A stretch of 64,000 nucleotides of DNA from Actinomadura alba (GTDB taxonomy: Bacteria; Actinomycetota; Actinomycetes; Streptosporangiales; Streptosporangiaceae), in the NCBI RefSeq assembly GCF_014323705.1, contig NZ_JABVEC010000015.1:124001-188000 (forward strand), read 5' to 3'. Made by a program: the position numbers and the translations under genes. The notes under the pieces were generated by a model. That model saw nothing but the letters and a program-made list of their open reading frames with translations. It was not told the origin of the DNA and did no database searches. Below, piece by piece: positions 16,045 to 24,718 of the stretch (its first letter is position 1; each line of letters opens with the position of its first letter).

Positions 16045-16883
16045 GTCATCACTCCGTACGCGCGGGCCCGGTACTCGTCGCGGAGGCCCCGGTGGGGCGC
16101 GGGCTCCCGGACGTAGGCCGTCTGCAGCAGGGCCGGGTCACTTCGCAGGATCGCCTGCTCCAGGCCCTTCAGCACGGGACTCGGCTCAAGGCCCAGCTCG
16201 TCGACGAACGTCTGTCGTGTCTGCCGGTAGGCGGCCAGCGCCTCCGCGGTACGCCCGGATCTGTGCAGCGCGAGCATCAACTGGGCCCGCAGGCGCTCCC
16301 GGAAAGGCTGATCATCGACCAGCCGGTAGAGCTCGGCCGTCACCTGGCCGCTCCTGCCGATCTCCATCTCCAGATCGATCCAATCCTCCTGCGCCGACAG
16401 CCTCCGCTCGGTCAGATGCGCCGCCTCCCGTTGCATGATCCGCCCGGGAACCCCTGACAGGGGCGGCCCCTGCCACAGCGAAAGCGCCGACCGCAACCGC
16501 TGGGCGGCCGGCCCGACCTCGCCGGCCCCGACGAGGTCCTGCGCCTCGGCGACCTGGCGGTCGAACACCGTGGCGTCGAGACGGGACTCGTCGATGTGCA
16601 TTGCGTATCCCGCCGGATATCCGACGATCTCGATGTCGCGGACACCGATGTCCCGGAGCCGGCGCCGGAGCATCCACGCGCAGTTCTGGATCTGATGGCG
16701 CGCTCCGTCCGGCGGACGGTCGTCCCACACCGCCTTGATCAGCGATTCGACCGGCACCATGCGATTGGGGTTCAGCAGGAGTGAGGCCAGCACGACCTGC
16801 TGTCGTGGGCTCTTGAGGTGCAGGTGCCGATCGTCGTTGCGCACGTGAAGGGGCCCCAGGATGTGAAACCCGATCTTCAGCAT
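16041..16883 (-). CDS. SARP/BTAD-family transcriptional activator
   Basis: 280 residues, ATG at 16883 with GGAGG five bases upstream. It has an N-terminal OmpR-like winged helix (FHILGPLHVRNDDRHLHLKS through VGYPAGYAMHIDES, about residues 1-100) and a bacterial transcriptional activation domain (about 105-255) ending in the family motif AALAAYRQTRQTFVDELGLE. It is short, with no ATPase domain, like ActII-orf4-type pathway activators. It is divergent from the larger AfsR-like gene and heads a two-gene unit with the RDD protein. It is the probable pathway-specific activator of the RiPP operon, by position. Confidence 0.9.
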   Translation of the reverse strand: MLKIGFHILGPLHVRNDDRHLHLKSPRQQVVLASLLLNPNRMVPVESLIKAVWDDRPPDGARHQIQNCAWMLRRRLRDIGVRDIEIVGYPAGYAMHIDESRLDATVFDRQVAEAQDLVGAGEVGPAAQRLRSALSLWQGPPLSGVPGRIMQREAAHLTERRLSAQEDWIDLEMEIGRSGQVTAELYRLVDDQPFRERLRAQLMLALHRSGRTAEALAAYRQTRQTFVDELGLEPSPVLKGLEQAILRSDPALLQTAYVREPAPHRGLRDEYRARAYGVMT

Positions 16884-17211
16884 TCGAACCTCCGCTCGCT
16901 ACTCCGCGACCGCCATACACCTGATCAGACCGAGGTACATTGCCGGTCCAACGCGGATACACGGCCGTACCTCTGGCCTCCTCGCCCCGTGGCCGGCCGC
17001 CGTCGGCGTGGCACCGGTGGCGGACCGAAGCCCGGGCCACGCCAGGAAATCGGCAACTACTGATCACATGGGCGTCACAACAATGTCGGGTTTTCCACAG
17101 GAGCGCTCTTTACGATTCACGTGCCGACCTCGACCATGGGTTTGATCGTTCCAACCCGTCCGACCACCGTGACCCTGCCTGGTCTACGCCACCCCGGAGC
17201 ACGACGATCGC
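16884..17211. promoter_or_regulatory. 328-bp divergent promoter region between two BTAD regulators
   Basis: No gene is evident. It must hold the promoters of both regulators. An inverted repeat of 7-bp arms, GAGGTAC (16932-16938) and GTACCTC (16967-16973), lies close to the SARP start. A second short one (GGGTT/AACCC) lies around 17139-17158. The central part is less GC-rich than the surroundings. The sites are candidates only. Confidence 0.5.
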
Positions 17212-19176
17212 ATGGAATTCGCCCTGCTCGGACCTCTCGTCGTCAGGACCGCGGCGGGGCGAGAGCTGCCCCTGAAGCGTGCGAAGCACCGGCATCTCCT
17301 GGCCACCCTGCTCCTTCGGCCCAACACCACCGTCACTACGAGCCTGCTGATCGATCACCTGTGGGGCGAGCATCCACCGCCGTCCGCGCGCAACAATCTG
17401 AAGACGTACGTGTGGCAGCTGAGAAGGATGCTGTCGGCGCTCGACCATGGCAGGCCGCACATCGAGACGTCCGGGAACGGCTACCAGATCACCGCACGGC
17501 CGGATGAGCTGGACACCCTCTTCTTCCAGGAACTGACCCGGCGGGGCGGCCAGGCGCTACGCGGCGGTGACATCGTGCTGGCCGAGGCCACATTAAGCCG
17601 GGCGGTCGACCTGTGGCGGGGCGATGTGCTGCAGGACGTCACCCTCTCCGAACCGCTGCGGGCGTGGGCGGCCATCCTGACCGAGGAGCGCCTCGGGGTG
17701 CTGGAGGACCTCACGGAGGCCCGGCTCACGCTGGGACGCCATGCCGAGATGATCGGTCCGCTGCGCCGCGCCGTGCGCGAGAACCCGCTTCGGGAACGGC
17801 TGTGGGCCCAGCTCATGCTGGCGCTCTACCGCGAGGGCAGGTCCAGCGAGGCCCTCCAGGCGTATCAGGACCTCCGTACGCACCTCATCATCGAGATCGG
17901 CGCGGAGCCGGGTCCGGCCGTCCGCCGTCTGCACCAGCGCATGCTCGCCGTGGATCCCGAGCTCGGCACCGACCGCACGCTCACGGTCTGCGGCTGCGAC
18001 AAGGTGTCACCCCTCGAGGCGAGCGCCTCCCCACGATGGGTTCGCGTACGTTCGGGCCCGGCCGAACTGCCGTCGGACGCCGGGAAGTTCGTGGGCAGGG
18101 ACGGCGAGATGGCACGGTTGGCCACCCTCCTGTCCGATCCCGGAACCGGCCGGGGATCGGTCATCGCCATCGACGGCCCCGCGGGCGTCGGCAAGTCCCG
18201 GCTGGCCGTACGGGTGGCACACGCCGTCGCCTCGTCGTATCCCGACGGTCAGCTCTATGTGAACCTCCATGGGGCGACTCCGGGGCTCGCCCCGCTCACG
18301 CCGGACGAGGTGCTCGCCAGGTTCCTGAGGTCCCTCGACGCCCCTGACGTGAGCGGCCGTGACGGCGTCGACGAGGCCGCCGCGCTGTTCCGGACCCGAA
18401 CGGCCGGCAGACGAATGCTCATCGTGCTCGACAACGCCGTCGACGCCGGCCAGGTGCGGCCGCTGCTGCCGGGTGGATCGGAATCGGCCGTCCTCGTGAC
18501 CGGCCGCACGAGGCTCACGACCCTGGACGCGACCGTACGCGTGCACCTGGACATACTGAGCGAACGCGACGCGGTGGACCTGCTGGCGGCCTTCGCCGGT
18601 CCCGAGCGGATCCAGCGCGATCCGGAGGTAGCGGCCCGGATCACGGAGCTCTGCGGAGGACTGCCGCTCGCCGTCCGGATCGCGGGCGCCCGGCTGGGCG
18701 ATCACCCCCACTGGCCGATCGCCCGGCTGGCCGCGCAGCTCGCCACGGCCGACAGCCGGCTGGACGAGCTCACCCATGGTGACCTGTGCGTCCGTACGAG
18801 CCTGGCGGCCGGCCACGACCTCGATCGCCATCCGGAGGCCGCCCGGCTGTTCACGCTGCTCGGCCTGCTCGACGTCGCCGAGTTCTCCGCCTCCGTCGCC
18901 GCCGCGCTGGTCGATCAGGGTACGGACGATGTCCAGGGCTGCCTGGACACGCTCGTCCGGGCCCGGCTTCTGGAGAGCCGCGCACCCGACCGCTACCACA
19001 TGCACGACCTGATCCGGCTGTTCGCCCGCGAGCGGGCGTTCCGTACCCTGCACGGGAACGACCGCATCGCCGCCGCCCGGCGAGCCCTGAACTGCCAACT
19101 CGCGACGTCCCGCGGCACCCTGTTCCTCGGGGTCGTCAGATGCCGTCGCCACGACTGCGTTGGTCACAACCTCTGA
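17212..19176 (+). CDS. AfsR-like regulator (BTAD plus NB-ARC), C-terminally truncated
   Basis: 654 residues. The DNA-binding winged helix (about 1-95) and BTAD (about 98-245, ending YQDLRTHLIIEIGAEPGPAV) are followed by an NB-ARC ATPase: Walker A GPAGVGKS near residue 323, Walker B region RRMLIVLDNAVDAGQ near 400, and MHDLIRLFARERA near 600. Full AfsR homologues continue with several hundred residues of TPR repeats. Here the protein ends about 45 residues after the MHDLIRLF motif, with an atypical tail LFLGVVRCRRHDCVGHNL. Codon 128 is TTA. It is divergent from the small SARP and likely co-regulates the cluster; whether the shortened form works is unknown. Confidence 0.88.
   Translation: MEFALLGPLVVRTAAGRELPLKRAKHRHLLATLLLRPNTTVTTSLLIDHLWGEHPPPSARNNLKTYVWQLRRMLSALDHGRPHIETSGNGYQITARPDELDTLFFQELTRRGGQALRGGDIVLAEATLSRAVDLWRGDVLQDVTLSEPLRAWAAILTEERLGVLEDLTEARLTLGRHAEMIGPLRRAVRENPLRERLWAQLMLALYREGRSSEALQAYQDLRTHLIIEIGAEPGPAVRRLHQRMLAVDPELGTDRTLTVCGCDKVSPLEASASPRWVRVRSGPAELPSDAGKFVGRDGEMARLATLLSDPGTGRGSVIAIDGPAGVGKSRLAVRVAHAVASSYPDGQLYVNLHGATPGLAPLTPDEVLARFLRSLDAPDVSGRDGVDEAAALFRTRTAGRRMLIVLDNAVDAGQVRPLLPGGSESAVLVTGRTRLTTLDATVRVHLDILSERDAVDLLAAFAGPERIQRDPEVAARITELCGGLPLAVRIAGARLGDHPHWPIARLAAQLATADSRLDELTHGDLCVRTSLAAGHDLDRHPEAARLFTLLGLLDVAEFSASVAAALVDQGTDDVQGCLDTLVRARLLESRAPDRYHMHDLIRLFARERAFRTLHGNDRIAAARRALNCQLATSRGTLFLGVVRCRRHDCVGHNL
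17593..17595 (+). other. in-frame TTA leucine codon (possible bldA-type control)
   Basis: The codon falls in the ATLSRAVDL stretch of the AfsR-like regulator (codon 128). TTA is very rare in high-GC actinomycetes and in Streptomyces is read by the developmentally controlled bldA tRNA, often in pathway regulators. Confidence 0.85.
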
Positions 19177-19260
19177 GGTGATGACGCCCGCGGCATCGAT
19201 CAAGCCCGCCCGGTGCATAGTGATCAACTTGTGCTGAACGAAGACCCGGGCGAACGGCTC
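19141..19260 (-). pseudogene. fragment resembling an anti-sigma-type HATPase gene
   Basis: Reading the minus strand from 19260 to 19141 gives RVFVQHKLITMHRAGLIDAA followed by GVITSEVVTNAVV. This matches the region before and at the N-box of small regulatory ATPases, whose usual pattern is SELVTNAVxHA; compare LTSEAMTNSLMHA in the intact gene at 52664-53191. The match stops at about 19141, where the DNA becomes the 3' end of the AfsR-like gene, and nothing like the downstream ATP-binding motifs follows. It is probably a remnant left by the rearrangement that shortened the regulator. Confidence 0.4.
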
Positions 19261-19265
19261 GCCCA

Positions 19266-21296
19266 CTATGCAGCCGAACCCCGCCGCATCACGGCGACCG
19301 CCCTGGGTGCCAGGACCACCTCGTCGACGTACTGCGAACCATCGCCCAGCAGGTCGACTCCGGGGGCGGGCAGTGTCACCGTGGCCGGCTCGCCGCCGTG
19401 GTTCAGCAGGAACAGGTAGGAGTGCTCCGCGCCGTGGCGTTCGACGGCCTGCACGTCGCCCGGCAGGTCGGGCAGCACCGGCAGCACCCCCGCGTCGGCG
19501 CGCGCGAGGTCGAGCAACTTCCGCATCGCCGCCGCCTCGGGGCGGGTGGCCAGATACCACGCGACGCCGGCACCGTACTCGTGCCGGGTGATCGCGGGTC
19601 GGCCGGCGAGCTCACCCTCGGTGAAGGCCGCCACGACCCGGGCGCCCTCTTCTTCGACCCACTCCGACCACACCGTGGCGCTGTGCCGCGCGCCCGCCAG
19701 GTCCAGTCCGACCGTCCCGCCCATGGGAAGCGGCCAGAACTCGTCGACCCGCAGCCCGAGCGCCTCGCGCAGCGGTGCGGGGTATCCACCCAGATGGACG
19801 CGCTCGCACTCGTCGACGATGCCCGAGAAGAACGACACCACCAGGCAGCCGCCGTCCGCCACGTACCGGGTCAACCGGTCGGCGACCTCGGCCGACATCA
19901 GGTAGAGGTTCGGGACCACGACCATCCGGTACGCGGACAGATCAGCGGTCGGCGGCACCACGTCGCAGGTCACGTGCGCGTCGAAGAGCGGTTCGTAGTG
20001 CGCCCGGTGCGTCTCCAGCAGATCGAGGACCCCGGGGTGGGCGTCGCCCTCCACCGCACGCCAGTTGTCCCAGTCGTGCAGCAGCGCGACATCGGCACGC
20101 ACCCGGGTACCGGCCAGTTCGGCCACGCCCGCGAACTCGGCGCCCAGGGCCCGGACCTCCCGGTGGGTCCGGGTGCCGGTGCCGCCGTGGGGCACCATCG
20201 CGGAGTGGAACTTCTCGGCGCCGCCGGCGGCCTGGCGCCACTGGAAGAACATCACGGCGTCCGCCCCCTGGGCGACGGCCTGCCAGCTCCACAGCCGCAT
20301 GCCGCCGGGCGGCTTGGGCGCGTTGCGTTCACGCCAGTTGACCGCGCTCGGCGCCTGCTCCATCAGCAGCCACGGCTGACCCGACCGGGCGGACCGGATC
20401 AGGTCGTAACCGAAGGCCGCGTCGACGTGGGCCCGCGGATCGTAGGGGTCGGGGTAGCTGTCGAGGCTCACCACGTCCTGCTCGGCCGCCCACCGGTAGG
20501 AGTCGATCGGCTTGTGCACCAGCCCGGTGAAGTTCGTGGTGACGGGAACGTCCGGTGAGTGCCGGCGGATGATGTCGCGCTCGGCGAGATAGCACGCGAG
20601 GATCGCGTCGTCACTGAAGCGGGCGAAGTCGAGGAGTTGCGCGGGGTTGGCGAACGTCGGCGTCGTGCGCGGCGGGACGATCTCGGCCCAGTCGTCATAG
20701 CGCTGTGACCAGAAGGTCGTGGACCAGGCCCGGTTGAGCTCGCCGATCTCGCCGTAGCGCTCGCGGAGCCAGCGCCGGAAGTCCTCCGCGGACACGTCGC
20801 AGAAGCACTGGCGGGTATGGCAGCCGTACTCGTTGCCGATGTGCCAGATCAGCAGTGCGGGATGCCCGGCGTACCGGCGCGCGACCTCCTCGACCAGCCG
20901 GCCGGCGTGGTCGCGGTAGACCGGGCTGGAGGGGCAGTAGTGCTGGCGCGCGCCCGGCCACAGCCTTGTGCCGTCCGGTCGCATGGGAAGGATCTCGGGG
21001 TGCAGGTGGGACAGCCACGGCGGGGGAGAGGCGGTCATCGTCGCGACGCTCGCGCCGATGCCGGCCTCGGCCAGGTTGTCCATCACCTGGTCGAACCACC
21101 CGAAGTCGTAGGCCCCCGGGCGCGGCTCGACGCTCGCCCAGGAGAAGATGCCGACCGAGACGAGGGAGACCCCGGTCTCGGCCATCAGCCTCATGTCCTC
21201 GGCCCACATCGAGGCCGGCCACTGTTCGGGGTTGTAGTCGCTCCCGAACATGATTTTGGAGAGGGTCGGGTCCGGGTGTGGCAGGGGCTCGGCCAT
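19266..21296 (-). CDS. GH42 beta-galactosidase
   Basis: 676 residues from the ATG at 21296. An upstream in-frame ATG at 21317 carries an equally good ribosome-binding site because of a small tandem duplication. GH42 hallmarks are FGSDYNPEQWP at the N-terminus, the acid/base motif IWHIGNEYGCH (E156) and the nucleophile region LLMEQAPSAVNW (E313), followed by the Cys-containing trimerisation-type and C-terminal beta domains. No signal peptide, so cytoplasmic. It removes terminal beta-galactose, which is exposed once sialic acid has been cleaved, and this fits the sialidase genes upstream in the same direction. Confidence 0.93.
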   Translation of the reverse strand: MAEPLPHPDPTLSKIMFGSDYNPEQWPASMWAEDMRLMAETGVSLVSVGIFSWASVEPRPGAYDFGWFDQVMDNLAEAGIGASVATMTASPPPWLSHLHPEILPMRPDGTRLWPGARQHYCPSSPVYRDHAGRLVEEVARRYAGHPALLIWHIGNEYGCHTRQCFCDVSAEDFRRWLRERYGEIGELNRAWSTTFWSQRYDDWAEIVPPRTTPTFANPAQLLDFARFSDDAILACYLAERDIIRRHSPDVPVTTNFTGLVHKPIDSYRWAAEQDVVSLDSYPDPYDPRAHVDAAFGYDLIRSARSGQPWLLMEQAPSAVNWRERNAPKPPGGMRLWSWQAVAQGADAVMFFQWRQAAGGAEKFHSAMVPHGGTGTRTHREVRALGAEFAGVAELAGTRVRADVALLHDWDNWRAVEGDAHPGVLDLLETHRAHYEPLFDAHVTCDVVPPTADLSAYRMVVVPNLYLMSAEVADRLTRYVADGGCLVVSFFSGIVDECERVHLGGYPAPLREALGLRVDEFWPLPMGGTVGLDLAGARHSATVWSEWVEEEGARVVAAFTEGELAGRPAITRHEYGAGVAWYLATRPEAAAMRKLLDLARADAGVLPVLPDLPGDVQAVERHGAEHSYLFLLNHGGEPATVTLPAPGVDLLGDGSQYVDEVVLAPRAVAVMRRGSAA

Positions 21297-21328
21297 GCTG
21301 TGCTCTCCTTGGGCCATGCTGTGCTCTC
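21291..21328 (-). repeat. 21-bp-period tandem duplication of the GH42 start region
   Basis: The 17-bp sequence at 21291-21307 recurs exactly at 21312-21328. On the minus strand each copy contains GAGAGCACAGC followed by ATGGC, so the gene has two in-frame starts, each with its own ribosome-binding site. Confidence 0.9.
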
Positions 21329-21383
21329 TCCTGAGGTGTTGCGACCCCGCAGGTCGTCCGGCCGGTCGGTGGGTCATGGCTCC

Positions 21384-21420
21384 GGAGGGCGCTCGCCGCC
21401 CCGCGCGGGGAGCGCCCTCC
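21384..21420 (-). terminator. hairpin between sialidase and GH42 genes
   Basis: 11-bp perfect arms at 21384-21394 and 21410-21420 around a GC-rich loop, starting 8 nt after the sialidase stop. It may end sialidase transcripts or attenuate read-through into the beta-galactosidase gene. Confidence 0.6.
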
Positions 21421-21427
21421 GTGCCGG

Positions 21428-23332
21428 TCAGTGGACGGTGTCCAGCGGGAGCCGGAGCCCGAGCCGGCCACCGATCGGCAGGTTGCGCGACTCGATCAGG
21501 CCGAGCTCCTCGGAGCTCAGAGCGCGCTTGTAGACGCGCACCTCGTCGAGGGTGCCGAGGAACCGGTCGACGCCGTCCAGGCGCTGTCCGACATGGATTC
21601 CCTGAACGCCGAACTCCTTGCCCTCCGTGACCGACCCCGGCGGGACGGCCGCCGAAGCGACCACCGCCCCGTCGACGCGCAGGACGAACTGCCCGTCAGC
21701 GCGCTGCAGCACCACATGGTGCCACTGCCCATCGTTGTAGGAACCCGCCGACTGTACGGAGACGTTGAATCGGTCGACCATGATCAACGCCCGGATCCGG
21801 TTCGAAACCGGCTCCGCACGCAGCCACACCGCCGGGGTGGTGCCGGTGCCCACCCGATACCCCCAGAGCAGCGAATGGGCTCCTGTCGTGGCGGAGTAGC
21901 GGAACCATGTCATCATCGTGAAGTCGTCGCCGCCGAGGTCGATCGACTCGTCGAACGGCACCTCGACGCGGTCGTCCACGCGGTCCAGGGACAGCCCGTT
22001 ACCGAAGCGGCCGGGCACCGTACCCGCTCCGCCCCGGACATAGGCCGGGTTGCGGTTGGGGGAGGCGTCGGGAGTCTTCGGCCCTGGCGCCGGAGGCCCG
22101 GGAACGCCCGGCGGCGTTCCGTTGGGCGTGGCGAGGTAGGCCTCGTTGAACCGCGCCCAGCGGATCGACTCGTACGGTGTGGCCACTCCCGCTTCGTAGT
22201 AGAGCCCGATCTCGTCACCGTCGAGTTCGACCATGTCCGAGTAGGCCGTCGGCCCCCACCAGAAGACCTTGCCCTTCTCCCAGGGCTGCCAGGTGCGCCC
22301 CTCGTCGTAGGACGAGCGCACCGACATCACTTCGCGCGCCACCGGGTGCGCCGGCGACGACAGCAGGATGCGGTTGTTCGGGTCCCCCTCGTTGGTCGCG
22401 CGCAGCCGCAGGGTCGAGGCCTGCACGTCCGCCATCGGCAGATCGATGATCCGGAACGGCTTGTCGAACGTCGCACCGCCATCGCTGCTGGTCGCGTACG
22501 CGCGGTGGCCCGGGTCGGTGCCGCGCTCGCGGGCGAGCGCGTAGACCCGGCCGTCGGTCAGCTCGGTGACGGTGACCTCCTGGGCGATGATCGTGCCATC
22601 GTCGAACGAGGTCGTGGCACCGATGTTCCAGGTCAGGCCGCCGTCGTCACTGTAGAGGAGGTGCGTGCCGTAGACGTGCGGGCCCACGCCGTCGTAGGTC
22701 TCGTGGCTGGCGCCGACGACCAGCCGACCGGCGTGCGGGCCGCGGGTGAGCTGGATGCCGTGCATCGGGCCCGTCGCGTACCAGAAGTTCCATTCGGGCC
22801 GCTTGCCCTCGGTCATCTCGCGAGGCGCGGACCAGGTGGCGCCGTGGTCGTCGCTGACCTGCACGTAGGGATCGCGGTCGCAGCCGTTGGGACAGGGCGC
22901 GGGTCCGTTGTGCGTGCTCACCAGAGCGACGCGGCCGGTACGCCGGTCCACGATCGGCACCGGGTTGCCGTGCGTCGAGCCGTTGCCCTCGGAGACCAGC
23001 TGCAACGGCCCCCACGTGCGCCCGCCGTCGGAGGAGCGGCGCAGCACGAGGTCGATGTCCTCGTCGTCGCCGCAGTCCTTGACACGTCCCTCGGCGAAGG
23101 CCAGCACCATGCCGTTGGTCGCGCGGACCACCGCCGGGATGCGGAAGCAGGCGTAGCCGAAGTCCTTCTGCTTGAACAGGACCTGCTCGTCGACGAAGGG
23201 TGCGGCCGCCGGGGCGGGCTCGGCGGCCGCCGGGGCGGCGAGTGCACCCGTGAGCACCGCGGCGAGGGTCAGAGCGATCCATCGCCGGGCGCCTCTGCGG
23301 CGGCCCGGCGGCTTCTCAGGCGCGTACTTCAT
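21428..23332 (-). CDS. secreted sialidase (GH33) with C-terminal LamG/concanavalin-like domain
   Basis: 634 residues from ATG 23332, which has an AGAAGGG ribosome-binding site. A signal peptide is visible (RRRGARRW then IALTLAAVLTGALAAPAAA). The sialidase domain (about 45-400) has the FRIP arginine motif (YACFRIPAVV), several Asp boxes (SSDGGRTWG, SDDHGATWS, SDDGGLTWN, SYDEGRTWQ) and the catalytic AYSDM...GLYYEAG end. A LamG-like sugar-binding module (about 455-620: GNGLSLDRVDDRVEVP, DDFTMMTWFRY, DGQWHHVVLQR, LDEVRVYKRALS) follows a Pro-rich linker. It releases terminal sialic acid from glycoconjugates outside the cell. An operator-like site lies in its 5' region. Confidence 0.93.
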   Translation of the reverse strand: MKYAPEKPPGRRRGARRWIALTLAAVLTGALAAPAAAEPAPAAAPFVDEQVLFKQKDFGYACFRIPAVVRATNGMVLAFAEGRVKDCGDDEDIDLVLRRSSDGGRTWGPLQLVSEGNGSTHGNPVPIVDRRTGRVALVSTHNGPAPCPNGCDRDPYVQVSDDHGATWSAPREMTEGKRPEWNFWYATGPMHGIQLTRGPHAGRLVVGASHETYDGVGPHVYGTHLLYSDDGGLTWNIGATTSFDDGTIIAQEVTVTELTDGRVYALARERGTDPGHRAYATSSDGGATFDKPFRIIDLPMADVQASTLRLRATNEGDPNNRILLSSPAHPVAREVMSVRSSYDEGRTWQPWEKGKVFWWGPTAYSDMVELDGDEIGLYYEAGVATPYESIRWARFNEAYLATPNGTPPGVPGPPAPGPKTPDASPNRNPAYVRGGAGTVPGRFGNGLSLDRVDDRVEVPFDESIDLGGDDFTMMTWFRYSATTGAHSLLWGYRVGTGTTPAVWLRAEPVSNRIRALIMVDRFNVSVQSAGSYNDGQWHHVVLQRADGQFVLRVDGAVVASAAVPPGSVTEGKEFGVQGIHVGQRLDGVDRFLGTLDEVRVYKRALSSEELGLIESRNLPIGGRLGLRLPLDTVH

Positions 23333-23363
23333 GTCGTGCCCTTCTGGAAGAGAAGTGGGTGCG

Positions 23364-23392
23364 GGACATCCTATGTGGGACGTGGGATGTCC
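23364..23392 (-). promoter_or_regulatory. operator-like site 1 (sialidase promoter)
   Basis: Inverted arms GGACATCC (23364-23371) and GGATGTCC (23385-23392) enclose further TGGGACGT half-sites. It lies 31 nt upstream of the start of the minus-strand sialidase. The half-site TGGGA[CT]RT recurs at sites 2 and 3. Confidence 0.65.
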
Positions 23393-23454
23393 ACTAGAGG
23401 GTGATCGGACCGTTTCCTTGACGATGTCGATACGCGTCGTTAACGTCCTCGGAA

Positions 23455-23470
23455 CATGGGACATCCCATG
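23455..23470 (+). promoter_or_regulatory. operator-like site 2 (second sialidase promoter)
   Basis: Palindrome CATGGGA-CA-TCCCATG, 22 nt upstream of the start of the forward sialidase and overlapping its 5' leader. A bound repressor would block transcription or translation initiation. It shares the TGGGA half-site with sites 1 and 3. Confidence 0.65.
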
Positions 23471-23491
23471 TCCTAGGAGAGGACGAGGAGC

Positions 23492-24700
23492 ATGCCAGCA
23501 CTCAATCGCCGCTCAGCTCTCGCCGCGAGTTTCGCGGCCGCGCTTACGGCCGGCGTCGTCACCAGCGCGTCTCCCGCGAGCGGTGCCGAGCCTGGGCGCC
23601 AGCGATGCGAGGTGTCCGTGCCGTACAAATCGGGGACCGAGGGTTACAGCGGTTTTCGCATCCCGGCGGTCGTCGCCACGAAGTCGGGGGAGCTGCTCGC
23701 CTTCGCCGAGGGTCGGCGGAGCGGTCTCGGTGACGCCGGTGACATCGACACGGTGGTGAAGCGGTCGGCCGACGGCGGCTGCACGTGGGGATCGTTGAAG
23801 GTCGTCGAGGACAGCGGGCCGAACACATCCGGCAATCCGGCGCCCGTGGTGACGGAGAGCGGCCGCGTCGTGCTGCTGACCACGTACAACGGGGGAACCG
23901 CCACCGAGGCGGCGATCCTGCGCGGCCAGGTGCCTCCCGAGCAGAGCAGGAGGGTCTTCGTCCAGTACAGCGACGACGACGGCGCCACGTGGTCGGACTC
24001 CCGCGAGATCACGGCGGACACCAAGCTCGCCGACTGGCGCTGGTACGCCACCGCCCCCGGCCACGCGATCCGGCTGACGCGGGGCGAGCACGCGGGCCGG
24101 CTCGTGGTCCCGGCCAACCACTCGATCGCGCCCCCGGCGGGCTCGCCCGACCTCGGTTCGGAGGCGAAGTACTACGGCGGGCACTCGCTCTACAGTGACG
24201 ATGACGGCCGGACCTGGCACATCGGCTATGTCGACGACAACCCCGACGGCTACATCAACGTCAACGAGACGACGGCCGCGGAACTCCCCGACGGCCGCGT
24301 CTACTTCAACACCCGTGATCACAATGGCACAGCCCCGGGGACCCGCGCCGACGCCTACAGCCTCGACGGCGGCCGGACCCTGAAGGCGCCGTTCCGCCCG
24401 CAGGCCACGCTCGCCGGCCCGGTGGTCGAGGGCAGCGTCCTGCAGCTGAAGGGGAACAACGCACCACTGCTCTACGCCGGACCGGCCGATCCGGGCAGCC
24501 GCGCCGTCATGACGATCCGGGCCAGTGACGACCAGGGCGTCACGTGGCGCTCGGCGCGGGCCCTGTCGGGAGTGCCCGCCGCCTACTCGGACCTGGTCCA
24601 GCTCGACGCCAAGACGGTCGGGGTGCTCTACGAGACCGGCGACGCCGGGCCGTACGAGACGATCACGTTCCACCGCGTCCCGCTGCGCGACCTGGGCTGA
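23492..24700 (+). CDS. secreted sialidase (GH33)
   Basis: 402 residues, ATG with GACGAGGAG just upstream. The N-terminal signal (LNRRSALAASFAAALTAGVV then TSASPASGA) may be of Tat type because of the RR. Sialidase motifs are YSGFRIPAVVATKSGELLAF, GLGDAGDID, Asp boxes SADGGCTWG, SDDDGATWS, SDDDGRTWH and SDDQGVTWR, the INVNETTAAELPDGRVYF glutamate region and AYSDLVQL...GVLYETGD with the nucleophilic Tyr. Unlike its divergent neighbour it has no lectin module, so the pair may differ in substrate reach. The two sialidases share the intergenic region that carries operator sites 1 and 2. Confidence 0.93.
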   Translation: MPALNRRSALAASFAAALTAGVVTSASPASGAEPGRQRCEVSVPYKSGTEGYSGFRIPAVVATKSGELLAFAEGRRSGLGDAGDIDTVVKRSADGGCTWGSLKVVEDSGPNTSGNPAPVVTESGRVVLLTTYNGGTATEAAILRGQVPPEQSRRVFVQYSDDDGATWSDSREITADTKLADWRWYATAPGHAIRLTRGEHAGRLVVPANHSIAPPAGSPDLGSEAKYYGGHSLYSDDDGRTWHIGYVDDNPDGYINVNETTAAELPDGRVYFNTRDHNGTAPGTRADAYSLDGGRTLKAPFRPQATLAGPVVEGSVLQLKGNNAPLLYAGPADPGSRAVMTIRASDDQGVTWRSARALSGVPAAYSDLVQLDAKTVGVLYETGDAGPYETITFHRVPLRDLG

Positions 24701-24718
24701 CCTTCTCCGCCGAGTGCC

